Origin: Rhizobium lentis
GTDB lineage: Bacteria > Pseudomonadota > Alphaproteobacteria > Rhizobiales > Rhizobiaceae
Reading direction: 5' to 3'
DNA: 64,000 nt
Assembly: GCF_014200175.1 (NCBI RefSeq)
Contig: NZ_JACHBD010000004.1
Span: forward strand, 62,001-126,000
Shown in pieces: positions 55,332 through 63,565 of this stretch (position 1 is its first letter; each line of letters starts with the position of its first letter). The position numbers were made by a program, and so were the translations under genes. Under the pieces are notes generated by a model. The model was not told where the DNA came from. It ran no database searches and worked only from the letters and a program-made list of their open reading frames with translations.

Positions 55332-55625
55332 TCAGGCATTGCCGATTGGATGATCGCTCATCAGCTGCTCGAATTTCGCCGCGCCCTCGGCCTTCGCCAG
55401 CACGCCCGACATCTTCAGAAACCGCCGGAAATTCTCCCGCGCCGCGTTCAGCGGGAAACGACCGTTCGCCGTATCCCTGCACGCCTTTAGCAGCGTTTCA
55501 TATGCCAAACCTCGTTTGTCCTGCGGCCATTCGTCCAGAAAATCCATAATTTCGTCGAGACTCGTGATCTCTGCGACGAAATGCTGACGGCGAAGAAAAA
55601 CCGGCTCGAACCGAGCTTCTGGCAT
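55332..55625 (-). CDS. DUF982 family protein
   Basis: A 97-aa protein of the DUF982 family. The pattern is FEPVFLRRQHFVAEITSLDEIMDFLDEWP, a central YETLLKACRDTANG and AARENFRRFLKMSGVL. It is more divergent from the consensus than the copy at 53697-53954. ATG 55625 has a strong GGGAGGATACT site. Upstream DNA (55626-55720) is very AT-rich. Function unknown. Confidence 0.78.
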   Translation of the reverse strand: MPEARFEPVFLRRQHFVAEITSLDEIMDFLDEWPQDKRGLAYETLLKACRDTANGRFPLNAARENFRRFLKMSGVLAKAEGAAKFEQLMSDHPIGNA

Positions 55626-55883
55626 AGTATCCTCCCATTTATATTACTTTTTTATGGTTTTATATTAAGGAAAAAGCCTGAATATTTCAACATAAATCGA
55701 CTATGTTCTGCCGATAAAGACATTGTAACTACTTCCATAACGACAGAATAACCAGCGGATCAGCTGGACACAAAATGTGCAATTACAGCCGTTGCCGCGC
55801 ATGTCATCACGTCCATCCCTGCTCGCGAATCCATATCCTGCCATGATAGATTGCAGGCGAGGATCGAGCCGAAGGAGATGCAG

Positions 55884-56066
55884 ATGAACCGGATTGTGAG
55901 ATTCGCCGTAGCCGGCGTCCTGATCGGCCTATCCGCCCTGGCGTCCGCCTGCACCTCACCTGCGAAACACGACAGGGAGGATTATCAGTATCAGCTGGAT
56001 ACATCGAGGAACCCGGCTTGCGCAGGTGGATTCAGACCTGGCAACGCTCGCTCGTGCAGCTACTAA
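55884..56066 (+). CDS. Small probable lipoprotein
   Basis: A 60-aa protein with a signal peptide and a plausible lipobox ending LSALASAC (Cys at about residue 23), followed by a polar tail with two further cysteines (NPACAGG and ARSCSY). Processing would leave a 38-residue lipopeptide, probably in the inner or outer membrane. ATG 55884 follows GAAGGAG. No named family recognised. Confidence 0.65.
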   Translation: MNRIVRFAVAGVLIGLSALASACTSPAKHDREDYQYQLDTSRNPACAGGFRPGNARSCSY

Positions 56067-56130
56067 AATGCATCGGGAATTTCCCGAGCGCCAACTTCGC
56101 CAGGGGCACTGCTCGAAGCGCGCGGCGCCT

Positions 56131-56482
56131 AGAGCATCTCCTGGTTAGATTGAAGCATTCTGCCGGAGCAGGTTTTCGTCAGCGCAGATGCGGTTGGCGA
56201 CAGGCATACCCCAAGGTACGTCCGGGCCGGTTGCCTCTGATCTTGGCTAGAGATGCCCGGCCCACCGGCCGCAGCCCTCCGCCACGGCGAAGCGATCGGT
56301 GCGTCCGGCGATAGTCAAGTCTTGCGGATTTGCCTGGCAAATCTGAGGGAAGGTTTGCTGAAACGGGCCGGCTGCTCGACCGGCCGGCTTTCGCCGTAGA
56401 GCTTGACTACGAGAAGCGTCGGCCGGTCGATCATCCGCCGTTTAAGCCAACAGAATGATTCAATCTAACCAGGAAATGCTCT
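56131..56482. mobile_element. 352-bp element with 32-bp terminal inverted repeats
   Basis: Ends at 56131-56162 and 56451-56482 are inverted copies matching at 30 of 32 positions. The 288 bases between them have no credible gene. The right end reaches into the stop codon of the PfkB kinase gene. Size, inverted ends and lack of coding sequence suggest a MITE-like or palindromic repeat element. I cannot verify target duplications or copy number. Confidence 0.6.
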
Positions 56483-57365
56483 ACCTGGTGCGGCGCGTGC
56501 TAACCAGCACAGCGGCGGCGCGGTTCGCCGAATCCACCGCCGCGCGGATTTCACGCCCGCGGGCGAGTTCGGCAGCGAGCACCCCAGTGAACTCGTCACC
56601 GGCGCCGTGCGTGCTCACCAGTTCAACCTTGACCGCCGCAATCAAGAAGGCTTCGCCGTTCTTCGTCGCGCAGGCTACCCCTTCTCCACCCGCCGTGACC
56701 ACAACAACGGCAAAACGTTCAGCCAGTCGCGTTGCCGCATCCAGCGCCCCGGCCAAGCTGTCGACGACCGAACCCTGCGCCAACTGCTCCGCCTCGATCG
56801 CATTCACGACGACAACATCGACAAGCTGCGCGAGGTCGTCTGACAAGGGCCGCGCCGGCGCCGCATTGAGCACCACCTGCCCGCCGGCCTCCTTCATCGC
56901 TCTTGCCGCCGCGACGTTGGCAAGATCTGGAACCTCGTTCTGCAACACCAGAATGCCGCCGCCAGCAAACACCTCCTTGGCGGCGTCGACATCCGACTGG
57001 CCGAGCGCAAGGTTGCTGCCCGATACGATCACTGCGCCGTAATCGCCCTGCCCATCGAAGATTGCGACGCTCATGCCGCTGCCGACGCCGGCCACCGTCT
57101 TGACGAAGCGGTTATCCACGTTGCCAAGCCCAAGGTTGTCGATCAAAGCGCGTCCGAAATCGTCGTCGGCGACAGCGCCGATCATATGAGACGACACGCC
57201 GGCTCTGGCAGCCGACAGCGCCTGATTGCCGCCCTTGCCGCCGCATTTGGGATGCCAGCTGCTTCCCGTGACCGTTTCACCCTTCCGCGGACGCGCCGGG
57301 CCGTACACCATGATGTCGTAGTGCAGGCTGCCGAAGACGACGACGGAGGGCGAAGCAGTGGTCAT
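56481..57365 (-). CDS. PfkB-family sugar kinase (ribokinase-like)
   Basis: Cytosolic kinase of 294 aa. PfkB signature one appears as CGGKGGNQALSAARAG (about residues 40-55). Signature two is STHGAGDEFTG near 245; the catalytic Asp is present but the usual Thr after it is Glu. The start is ATG 57365, overlapping the RpiR gene by four bases. It is the last gene of a six-gene minus operon and probably phosphorylates the sugar imported by 58231-61846. The stop lies at the edge of the inverted-repeat element. Confidence 0.88.
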   Translation of the reverse strand: MTTASPSVVVFGSLHYDIMVYGPARPRKGETVTGSSWHPKCGGKGGNQALSAARAGVSSHMIGAVADDDFGRALIDNLGLGNVDNRFVKTVAGVGSGMSVAIFDGQGDYGAVIVSGSNLALGQSDVDAAKEVFAGGGILVLQNEVPDLANVAAARAMKEAGGQVVLNAAPARPLSDDLAQLVDVVVVNAIEAEQLAQGSVVDSLAGALDAATRLAERFAVVVVTAGGEGVACATKNGEAFLIAAVKVELVSTHGAGDEFTGVLAAELARGREIRAAVDSANRAAAVLVSTRRTR

Positions 57366-58234
57366 GGAAGCTTGTCCTTGCGCTTGGATGTCACGGCGGA
57401 CATCGTTCGTTCGAGATTTCTCTCCGCCGCCTGATAGTTTCTCTTGGCGACGGCCATGAAAAGTGCGTCGAGAATGTTGAGTTGGGCAATCCGCGCCGCC
57501 GCGTTCTCGCCCATCAGGGGCGATCCTTGCGCCGTCGAACACAGAACGATATCGGCGATCTGAGCCAAAGCCGATCCGCCGTAATTGGTGATGGCGATCG
57601 TCCGGGCGCCGGACTTCCGCGCGAGCTGTATCGCTTCGATTACTGCCGTGGTGTTGCCCGAATGGGAAAATCCTATAGCCACGTCGTCAGCCCCCAGCAG
57701 GGAAGCCGACATCAGCATCATGTGCGAGTCGTCCTGGACGCTGCAGCGAACACCGATCCTCAGGAATTTGTGAGCGACATCGCGGGCGATTTGCGCCGAA
57801 CCTCCGACACCATAAAAATCGCGCTGTCCCGGTTTCGCCAACAAGTCGGCGGCGCGATCGAAGGCATCGACATCAAGGATCGCAAGGGTTTCCTCCAGCG
57901 CGTTGATCGATGTACGGAAGACCTTCTGGATAATTTCGGCGGAACTGTCTTCCGCGGAAAGTTCCTGATGCATCTCCGCTGTCGGCAGCTTGTTGTAGTT
58001 CGAGACGGCGGTGCGAAAGTCACGAAAGCCGCTGAATCCCAGTTTCTTGGCGATCTTTACGACCATCGCCTCGGAAACCCCCGCCTCGGCCGCCAAGTCC
58101 TTGAGCGCGGTGTCTTCAGAGAAGTCCCTCAGTCCGAAAACCGTCTCGACGACACGCGCCTCCAAGGGGGTGAGCTGAGGCATCATCATCCGGATGCGCG
58201 GGCCCACCGCCTTGAGATCATTTGCAGAATTCAT
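57362..58234 (-). CDS. RpiR-family transcriptional regulator with SIS domain
   Basis: Regulator of 290 aa. The N-terminal RpiR helix-turn-helix (LKDLAAEAGVSEAMVVKIAKKLGFSGFRDFR, about 45-75) precedes a SIS sugar-phosphate domain (about 125-255) with FYGVGGSAQIARD, FSHSGNTTAVIEA and AITNYGGSALAQ. It should sense a phosphosugar made by the adjacent kinase. ATG 58234 overlaps the permease stop by four bases. The long open frame to 58450 overlaps the permease and is not real. Confidence 0.9.
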   Translation of the reverse strand: MNSANDLKAVGPRIRMMMPQLTPLEARVVETVFGLRDFSEDTALKDLAAEAGVSEAMVVKIAKKLGFSGFRDFRTAVSNYNKLPTAEMHQELSAEDSSAEIIQKVFRTSINALEETLAILDVDAFDRAADLLAKPGQRDFYGVGGSAQIARDVAHKFLRIGVRCSVQDDSHMMLMSASLLGADDVAIGFSHSGNTTAVIEAIQLARKSGARTIAITNYGGSALAQIADIVLCSTAQGSPLMGENAAARIAQLNILDALFMAVAKRNYQAAERNLERTMSAVTSKRKDKLP

Positions 58235-59205
58235 CCCCGTCCCCTTGTGACGCGATCTATCATCATCGCGACAAGGATAATAAGGCCAGTGGCAAGAAGT
58301 TGGTAGAAGGCCTGCACGTTCATCAACGTCAATCCGTTGCGCATCGCGCCCAGAATGATCGCCCCGAGCAACGTGCCGATGACGCTGCCCTTGCCGCCCA
58401 TCAACGACGCCCCGCCGATTGCCGCTGCGGCGATCGCATCTAGCTCCCACAGATTGCCGAGGATCGGCTCGGCGGCACCAAGCCGGCCGATGAGGATCAT
58501 CGAGGCGAGCGCCGCCAGGACGCCGGAGATCACATAGGCCGTAATCTTGGTCATGGCGATCGGGACACCGGCGACGTAAGCCGCTTCCTCATTGCCGCCG
58601 ACCGCGAGTAGGTATTCACCCAGGGGAGTCTTCTTGAGAAGCACCCAAGCCAAGAGGGCGACGACAGCAACCATCACGACAGAATTCGGAATGCCGGCGA
58701 TGCTGCCGTTGAACAGCGTCCGGAAGCCTTGCGGGACACCGAGCACAGGGTTGCCGCCGGTATAGATGAGCGCAATGGCTCGATAGGTGCTGAGCGTGCC
58801 GAGCGTCACAATGAAGGGCTGCAGCCCGGCATAGGCAACAAGCACGCCATTGACGAGGCCACAGAGGACGCCGATGCCGAGTCCGGCAAGGATGGCGAGA
58901 GGAACCGGAATACCGGCCACAAGCAGCGTTGCCGAGATGACGGCAGCAATCGCCGCCGTCGGACCGACGGAGAGGTCGATGCCGCCGGAGATGATCACCA
59001 GGGTCATGCCGAGCGCCAGGCAGGCGTTGATGCTGGACTGTTGGAGAATGTTCAAGAGATTTCTCTGCGAGAGAAATTCGGGAGCCAAAAGGCCGAAGAT
59101 GATCACAATGGCGACGAGGCCGATCAGCGTGCCGGCATCGCGGACCGATAAGGATCCGACAAATCTGGTTGCCGGCGCTGCGGTATTCTCGATGGTGTCA
59201 GACAT
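58231..59205 (-). CDS. Ribose-type (CUT2) sugar ABC transporter permease
   Basis: Inner-membrane permease of 324 aa, eight to ten helices, of the RbsC family. Hallmarks are LGMTLVIISGGIDLSVGPTAAIAA near residue 70 and IGGASLMGGKGSVIGTLLGA near 265. It lies between the ATPase (18 bases upstream) and the regulator, with which it overlaps. Confidence 0.91.
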   Translation of the reverse strand: MSDTIENTAAPATRFVGSLSVRDAGTLIGLVAIVIIFGLLAPEFLSQRNLLNILQQSSINACLALGMTLVIISGGIDLSVGPTAAIAAVISATLLVAGIPVPLAILAGLGIGVLCGLVNGVLVAYAGLQPFIVTLGTLSTYRAIALIYTGGNPVLGVPQGFRTLFNGSIAGIPNSVVMVAVVALLAWVLLKKTPLGEYLLAVGGNEEAAYVAGVPIAMTKITAYVISGVLAALASMILIGRLGAAEPILGNLWELDAIAAAAIGGASLMGGKGSVIGTLLGAIILGAMRNGLTLMNVQAFYQLLATGLIILVAMMIDRVTRGRG

Positions 59206-59223
59206 GGGCTTTTTCCCTGTTGG

Positions 59224-60735
59224 TCACGCCGTGCCGATGCGGCTTGCGGTCGTGCCGACGGCATGGGAGACGATGGTTTCTTCACTCATCTGATCGCGGC
59301 CGAGTTCAGCCGCGACAGCACCGTCGCGCATCACGAGCACACGATCGGACACCCTCAGCACCTCCGGGAGCTCGGAGGACACGACGATCACGCCGTGCCC
59401 CCCGGCGGCGAGGTCTTCGATCAGACGGTAGATTTCTGATTTGGCGCCGACGTCGATGCCTCGGGTCGGCTCATCGAAAAGCAGGATGCGCGAGCCGGCC
59501 GCCAGCCACCGCGCAATGATGGCCTTCTGCTGATTGCCGCCGCTGAAAAGCTTGATTTGGCGGTCGAGCTGAAATGGCCGCAGTTTTACGCGCGTGAGAA
59601 GGTCTTCGGCGGTCCGCTTGAGCTTGCGGTGATTGATGATGCCTGCCTTGGAGAAACGCGCCATCGAAGGCAGTGCCATGTTCGAGGTGACCGACCGTCC
59701 GGGAATGATCCCTTCCCGCTTACGCTCCTCAGGGAGCAGACCGATGCCGGCGGCAATCGCCGCGCGAGGATTGGATAGCGCCAGGGTCGTCCCATCGACT
59801 TTGACCGTGCCTGCAGCCAACCTGTCGGCGCCGGATATTGCGCGCAGAAGCTCCGTCCGGCCTGAGCCAACCAGACCGGCCACGCCTAGAACCTCGCCCT
59901 TGTGGAGGTCGAACGAAACGTCGCGGATACGGTGCGTTGAAAGATTGCGGACTTCGACACTCACGGTGCGGGTCGCGTGCGAATGGTGCGCTTCGGCCAG
60001 CAGTTCGCGGCCGACCATCATGCCGATGACTTCGTCCGGCGCGCTCGCCCTGAGATCGATGCCTGTGCGGACGACCTTTCCGTCACGCATCACCGTCGCC
60101 CTGCGGCAAACCCGGAAGACCTCGTCCATCTTGTGGGACACATAGATGATCGACACGCCGCCGGCGGCAAGCCGTTCGATGATCCCGGCCAGCCGGTCGA
60201 ACTCACTGGGCGTCAGGCTCGACGTCGGCTCGTCCATGGCAACGATCCTGGCTCTGTCGAGGAGGGCGCGGGCGATCTCGACGACCTGCCGTTGGGCCAC
60301 CTTCAACGAGGAAATCGGCGCCGAGGGGTCGATCGACGGGTCGATCATCGCCAGGGCTTCAGCCGCCCGGCGCTCCTGCTCGCGGCGGTCAACGATGAGG
60401 CCGCCGAGCCTGGTGAGGGAATGACCGAGAAACATGTTCTGGGCGACGGTGAGATGGGGAACCTGCTGCAGTTCCTGATGGATCATGGCGATCCCCGCCT
60501 GGCGGGCGCTCTCCGGCTTGCGGAAATGATGGACCGTGCCATCGACCTTCACCTCGCCCTGCGTCGGCCGAAAGACGCCGGAGAGGATGCGCAGGAGCGT
60601 CGATTTTCCCGCCCCATTCTCACCGAGAAGCGCGTGAATTTCACCTGGCGCGACCTCGAAGGAGACTTCCGAGAGCGCCTTGACGCCGGGAAAGACCTTG
60701 GAAATGTCTTCGAATGCCAGTCTGGAAGGAGCCAT
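59224..60735 (-). CDS. Ribose-type (CUT2) sugar ABC transporter ATP-binding protein
   Basis: Double-domain ATPase of 503 aa (RbsA/XylG class). Domain one has Walker A GENGAGKST near residue 39 and Walker B AMDEPTSSL; its signature is the degenerate LKVAQRQVVEIARAL. Domain two has LFSGGNQQKAIIARWL and Walker B LFDEPTRGID, while its Walker A is degenerate, as usual in this class. Confidence 0.91.
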   Translation of the reverse strand: MAPSRLAFEDISKVFPGVKALSEVSFEVAPGEIHALLGENGAGKSTLLRILSGVFRPTQGEVKVDGTVHHFRKPESARQAGIAMIHQELQQVPHLTVAQNMFLGHSLTRLGGLIVDRREQERRAAEALAMIDPSIDPSAPISSLKVAQRQVVEIARALLDRARIVAMDEPTSSLTPSEFDRLAGIIERLAAGGVSIIYVSHKMDEVFRVCRRATVMRDGKVVRTGIDLRASAPDEVIGMMVGRELLAEAHHSHATRTVSVEVRNLSTHRIRDVSFDLHKGEVLGVAGLVGSGRTELLRAISGADRLAAGTVKVDGTTLALSNPRAAIAAGIGLLPEERKREGIIPGRSVTSNMALPSMARFSKAGIINHRKLKRTAEDLLTRVKLRPFQLDRQIKLFSGGNQQKAIIARWLAAGSRILLFDEPTRGIDVGAKSEIYRLIEDLAAGGHGVIVVSSELPEVLRVSDRVLVMRDGAVAAELGRDQMSEETIVSHAVGTTASRIGTA

Positions 60736-60759
60736 GGAACTGAACCCTTTTGAGAGTGA

Positions 60760-60786
60760 GGACGACCGGCCGAGCGACGGCCGTCC
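60760..60786 (-). other. Intra-operon hairpin 3' of the binding-protein gene
   Basis: GGACG-CCGGCC and GGCCGTCC-type arms form an imperfect hairpin at 60760-60786, 14 bases past the binding-protein stop. There is no T run on the minus strand. It resembles the other hairpins placed after binding-protein genes in this window. Confidence 0.4.
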
Positions 60787-60799
60787 CGCCTTGGGAGGC

Positions 60800-61846
60800 T
60801 TACTTGCCTGCGGCCTTCATCAGCACCGTGCGTATGTCGACACCCTTGCCCTGGAAGTCCTTGACGTTGTCCTTGGTAATCAGCGCCTGTGGCGTCGCCA
60901 CAACGCGCGGCAGCTTCTGGCCCGCGACGAGGCGAAGAGCGACTTCCATCGCGACCTCGCCCGTCAGAACGGGGAAGCTGTCGACGGTGCCCGTGAGCTC
61001 ACCGGCTTCGATCGACTTGTAGGCGTCCGAGATACCGTCGGTGCCGAAGACCACGACCTTGTCCTGCAGGCCCGCCGCCTTCACGGCTTCGACGACGCCA
61101 AGAGCCATGCCGTCATTGTTGCAGTAGAAGCCGACGAGATCCGGATGCTGCTGCAGGATGGTGGTCGCCGCGTCGTAGGACATCTGCCGATCCCAGTTGC
61201 CGGGAACGCTTGCGACAACGGTGAACTTGCCGCCTTCCTCGATCGTGCTCTTGAAGCCGCTAGTGCGCTGCACGGCAGCGTAGACGCCCGCCTGACCTTC
61301 GATGATCGCGACCTTGCCGCCGTTCGGGCGGTTCTCGACGAACCACTTGGCGACGCGGACGCCATTGTCGCGCTGGACATTACCGACATAATGCTCTGCC
61401 TGCGGGATCACCGCGTCGTTGACGTTCACGACCGGCACATTGGCCGCCTTGGCCTGTTCCATGACCGGCTGAAGATTGGCATCGGTCTGCGGGGAGACGA
61501 GCAGAACATTGTAGCCCTGCGTGACCATGCCTTCAGCGATCGTCAGCTGACCCAACTGGTCACCTTCGCTCTGAGCTGCCTGATAGGCGACGGTTACACC
61601 GAGCTTGTCCGCGAACTTCTGATAGCCCTCGCCGAGGGAGCGCCAGTATTCATTGGTCAGCGTCTTGGAGACACCGCCGACCTTGAGACCATCCGCCAGT
61701 TTCGGCAGCGGGCCGAGCTTGGCGTCAAGGTCGGCCCAGTCCATGCGGTCCGGCTCGGAGTCCGAGTTGAGCGGCCTCAGGTCCTGCGCTGTCGCGATGC
61801 CAGCACAAAGGGTGGCGGCAAGAGCCGCGGCAAAAAATCTGTTCAT
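60800..61846 (-). CDS. Ribose-type sugar-binding protein (periplasmic binding protein 4 family)
   Basis: Periplasmic binding protein of 348 aa, signal peptide 1-20 (cleavage after ATA). A 35-residue acidic leader (SDSEPDRMDWADLD) precedes the conserved fold beginning KVGGVSKTLTNEYWRSLGEGY, and SPQTDANLQPVMEQAK and FYCNNDGMALGVVEA line the ligand site. ATG 61846 has CGGGAGGAATTCC upstream. Ligand unknown; with an epimerase and PfkB kinase a pentose, allose-like sugar or polyol is plausible. Confidence 0.9.
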   Translation of the reverse strand: MNRFFAAALAATLCAGIATAQDLRPLNSDSEPDRMDWADLDAKLGPLPKLADGLKVGGVSKTLTNEYWRSLGEGYQKFADKLGVTVAYQAAQSEGDQLGQLTIAEGMVTQGYNVLLVSPQTDANLQPVMEQAKAANVPVVNVNDAVIPQAEHYVGNVQRDNGVRVAKWFVENRPNGGKVAIIEGQAGVYAAVQRTSGFKSTIEEGGKFTVVASVPGNWDRQMSYDAATTILQQHPDLVGFYCNNDGMALGVVEAVKAAGLQDKVVVFGTDGISDAYKSIEAGELTGTVDSFPVLTGEVAMEVALRLVAGQKLPRVVATPQALITKDNVKDFQGKGVDIRTVLMKAAGK

Positions 61847-61874
61847 GGAATTCCTCCCGGAGGGTTAAGTCGGT

Positions 61875-62873
61875 TCAGTGGTCCGCGCCGAGCATCAAAT
61901 CCTGTACGATGGCCTGCGTGGAAACGGCGTCCTGTCGGTCAATCGCGCTCGAAAGGCGATTGTCCTGCTCGAGGCGGTCGACGACCCTCAACATCCGTTG
62001 GACCGTCTTGATGTTGACCTCGCATTCGCGGACCGGGTCGAGACCGGTCATATCGGGGAACGTGTCGAAGTAGATCGCACCGTCATAGCCGTCCCGGCGA
62101 ATCTGGCGGAGCAGTTCGACGGTCTGCAGCGTGTGAACAGCGCCGACCATCAACCCGTCGTCGCGCTTGGCGTAGCCATCGTTCAGATGGACGCCGAGAA
62201 CCCGGCTGTGACGTGCGATCAGGGCCGCCGCGAATGCGGGCTGCTCGTCGGCATAGAGAACATGGGCGAAATCGAGCGTCACCCCGAGATTCTCGGCGCC
62301 GACCTGCTTGATGGCGAGGAGCGTTGTCGCTGCATCAGGCAGCAGGCTGTAGGAGCGCGGCTCGTTCGGCTTGTATTCGATGGAGATCAAGCAATCCGGA
62401 TCGTGTTGACAAACTTCACGGATTCCGTCGATTTCGTGTTGCCACATCCTGGCATAATCGGCCTGGAAAGCGTAATCGAAGCCATCCTGACCGAGCCAGA
62501 TGGTCATCAGATTTGCGCCGGCCTCGCGCGCGGCATCGATGCCTTTCTTCGTCAGCTCGATCGCCTCGCGGCGAACTGCTTCTTCGGGATGGGTGAACGC
62601 GCCGAGCTTGAAATCCGGATTCGTGTAGTACCGCATGGCGAAGCCATTGATCTGCAGGCCTAGATTACCAAGCATCCGCGACAGTTCAGCCGGATTGTCG
62701 TTCACGTGATCGGGGTAGTTGAGATCGAGATCGGTCAATCCTTGGACGCGGGCCGCACGCTCCGCCATCTGCATGACGGACGGCTTGCCAGATTGTCCCG
62801 GCCAAGCAAGGTGTGCGCCGGAGGCGAAGGAATTCAGTCGTGTGGCAAAACGAGTCTGGCTCAAGGCATTCAT
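61875..62873 (-). CDS. Sugar epimerase/isomerase, xylose-isomerase-like TIM barrel
   Basis: Cytosolic TIM-barrel protein of 332 aa in the AP-endonuclease-2/xylose-isomerase-like family. Candidate metal ligands are the Glu in SIEYKPNEPRSY, the Asp in VTLDFAHVLYAD, His in GVHLNDGYAKRDD and the Asp of IYFDTFPDMTG. Related enzymes are rhamnose isomerases and ketose 3-epimerases. The first gene of the six-gene operon. ATG 62873 is preferred over GTG 62894, because an operator-like dyad covers the latter. Confidence 0.82.
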   Translation of the reverse strand: MNALSQTRFATRLNSFASGAHLAWPGQSGKPSVMQMAERAARVQGLTDLDLNYPDHVNDNPAELSRMLGNLGLQINGFAMRYYTNPDFKLGAFTHPEEAVRREAIELTKKGIDAAREAGANLMTIWLGQDGFDYAFQADYARMWQHEIDGIREVCQHDPDCLISIEYKPNEPRSYSLLPDAATTLLAIKQVGAENLGVTLDFAHVLYADEQPAFAAALIARHSRVLGVHLNDGYAKRDDGLMVGAVHTLQTVELLRQIRRDGYDGAIYFDTFPDMTGLDPVRECEVNIKTVQRMLRVVDRLEQDNRLSSAIDRQDAVSTQAIVQDLMLGADH

Positions 62874-62878
62874 CCCAT

Positions 62879-62904
62879 CTGTGAAGTTGCACACTACTTC
62901 ACAG
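62879..62904. promoter_or_regulatory. Operator-like dyad before the epimerase operon
   Basis: CTGTGAAGT (62879-62887) and ACTTCACAG (62896-62904) form a perfect inverted repeat with 9-bp arms and an 8-base spacer. It lies five bases before ATG 62873 on the minus strand. It could be the RpiR-type operator of this operon. Confidence 0.6.
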
Positions 62905-63038
62905 TTTATTTTGTTTTTGTAAAGCGAAAGCTATGCTGCAGCGCAGCATTAATGCAATGTCCCACAAAAGCAGTTGGCGAAATGACGGCCTGCGATATAG
63001 GTCTGCGCCAGGCTTCTCGGTTGCCATCAAGGGAAGTC

Positions 63039-63565
63039 ATGCGACTCGTCATTCTCACGGGCGCATCTGGCGCCGGGAAGACAACGATCGCCGCCGCGAT
63101 TGGCCGCCCGCACGGCCAAGAGATAGACGTGTTTCACAAGGACAGCATCGGCATACCGACGATACAAGATATGCCATGAATTCGGCTCCGTCGAAGGATG
63201 GCAGAAAGCAGCCACCTTCGAATGGATGACTCGGACTATCTCCACTCCTGACGGAAGGACGAAGTATCCTGTTCGTGGGTCAGTCGCGCCTTTCCTTCCT
63301 AACCGAACCTGTGGGACAGGCAGGAATCTAGTCCTACGCTTGCACCCTCCTCGATTGCGACGAGACCAGGACCGGTCGACTTTCGATCGACCGAGGCCAG
63401 CCGGATTCGGCAAACCCGGATATGATGAACTGGGCCGGCTTTCTGCGGGATGAAGCGGCCGCATTTGGATGCGAAATCCTCGATACGTCAAATCTGACGC
63501 TGGAAGAGGCAGTTGACGGGTCCTTGGCGAATTGCGGAGGCAGCGTGTTTGATCAAGAACGGTGA
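63039..63565 (+). pseudogene. Decayed P-loop nucleotide kinase gene (AAA/shikimate-kinase-like)
   Basis: Fragments of one protein occur in order in different frames. MRLVILTGASGAGKTTIAAAI with a clear Walker A runs from ATG 63039 to a stop at 63179. A piece EFGSVEGWQKAATFEWMTRT continues in the next frame from 63178. From 63263 a third frame gives SILFVGQSRLSFLTE, an in-frame TAG at 63329, then SYACTLLDCDETR and a conserved-looking end to TGA 63563-63565. Two frameshifts plus a nonsense codon indicate a pseudogene rather than a single sequencing error. The original function was probably a small-molecule kinase. Confidence 0.78.
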
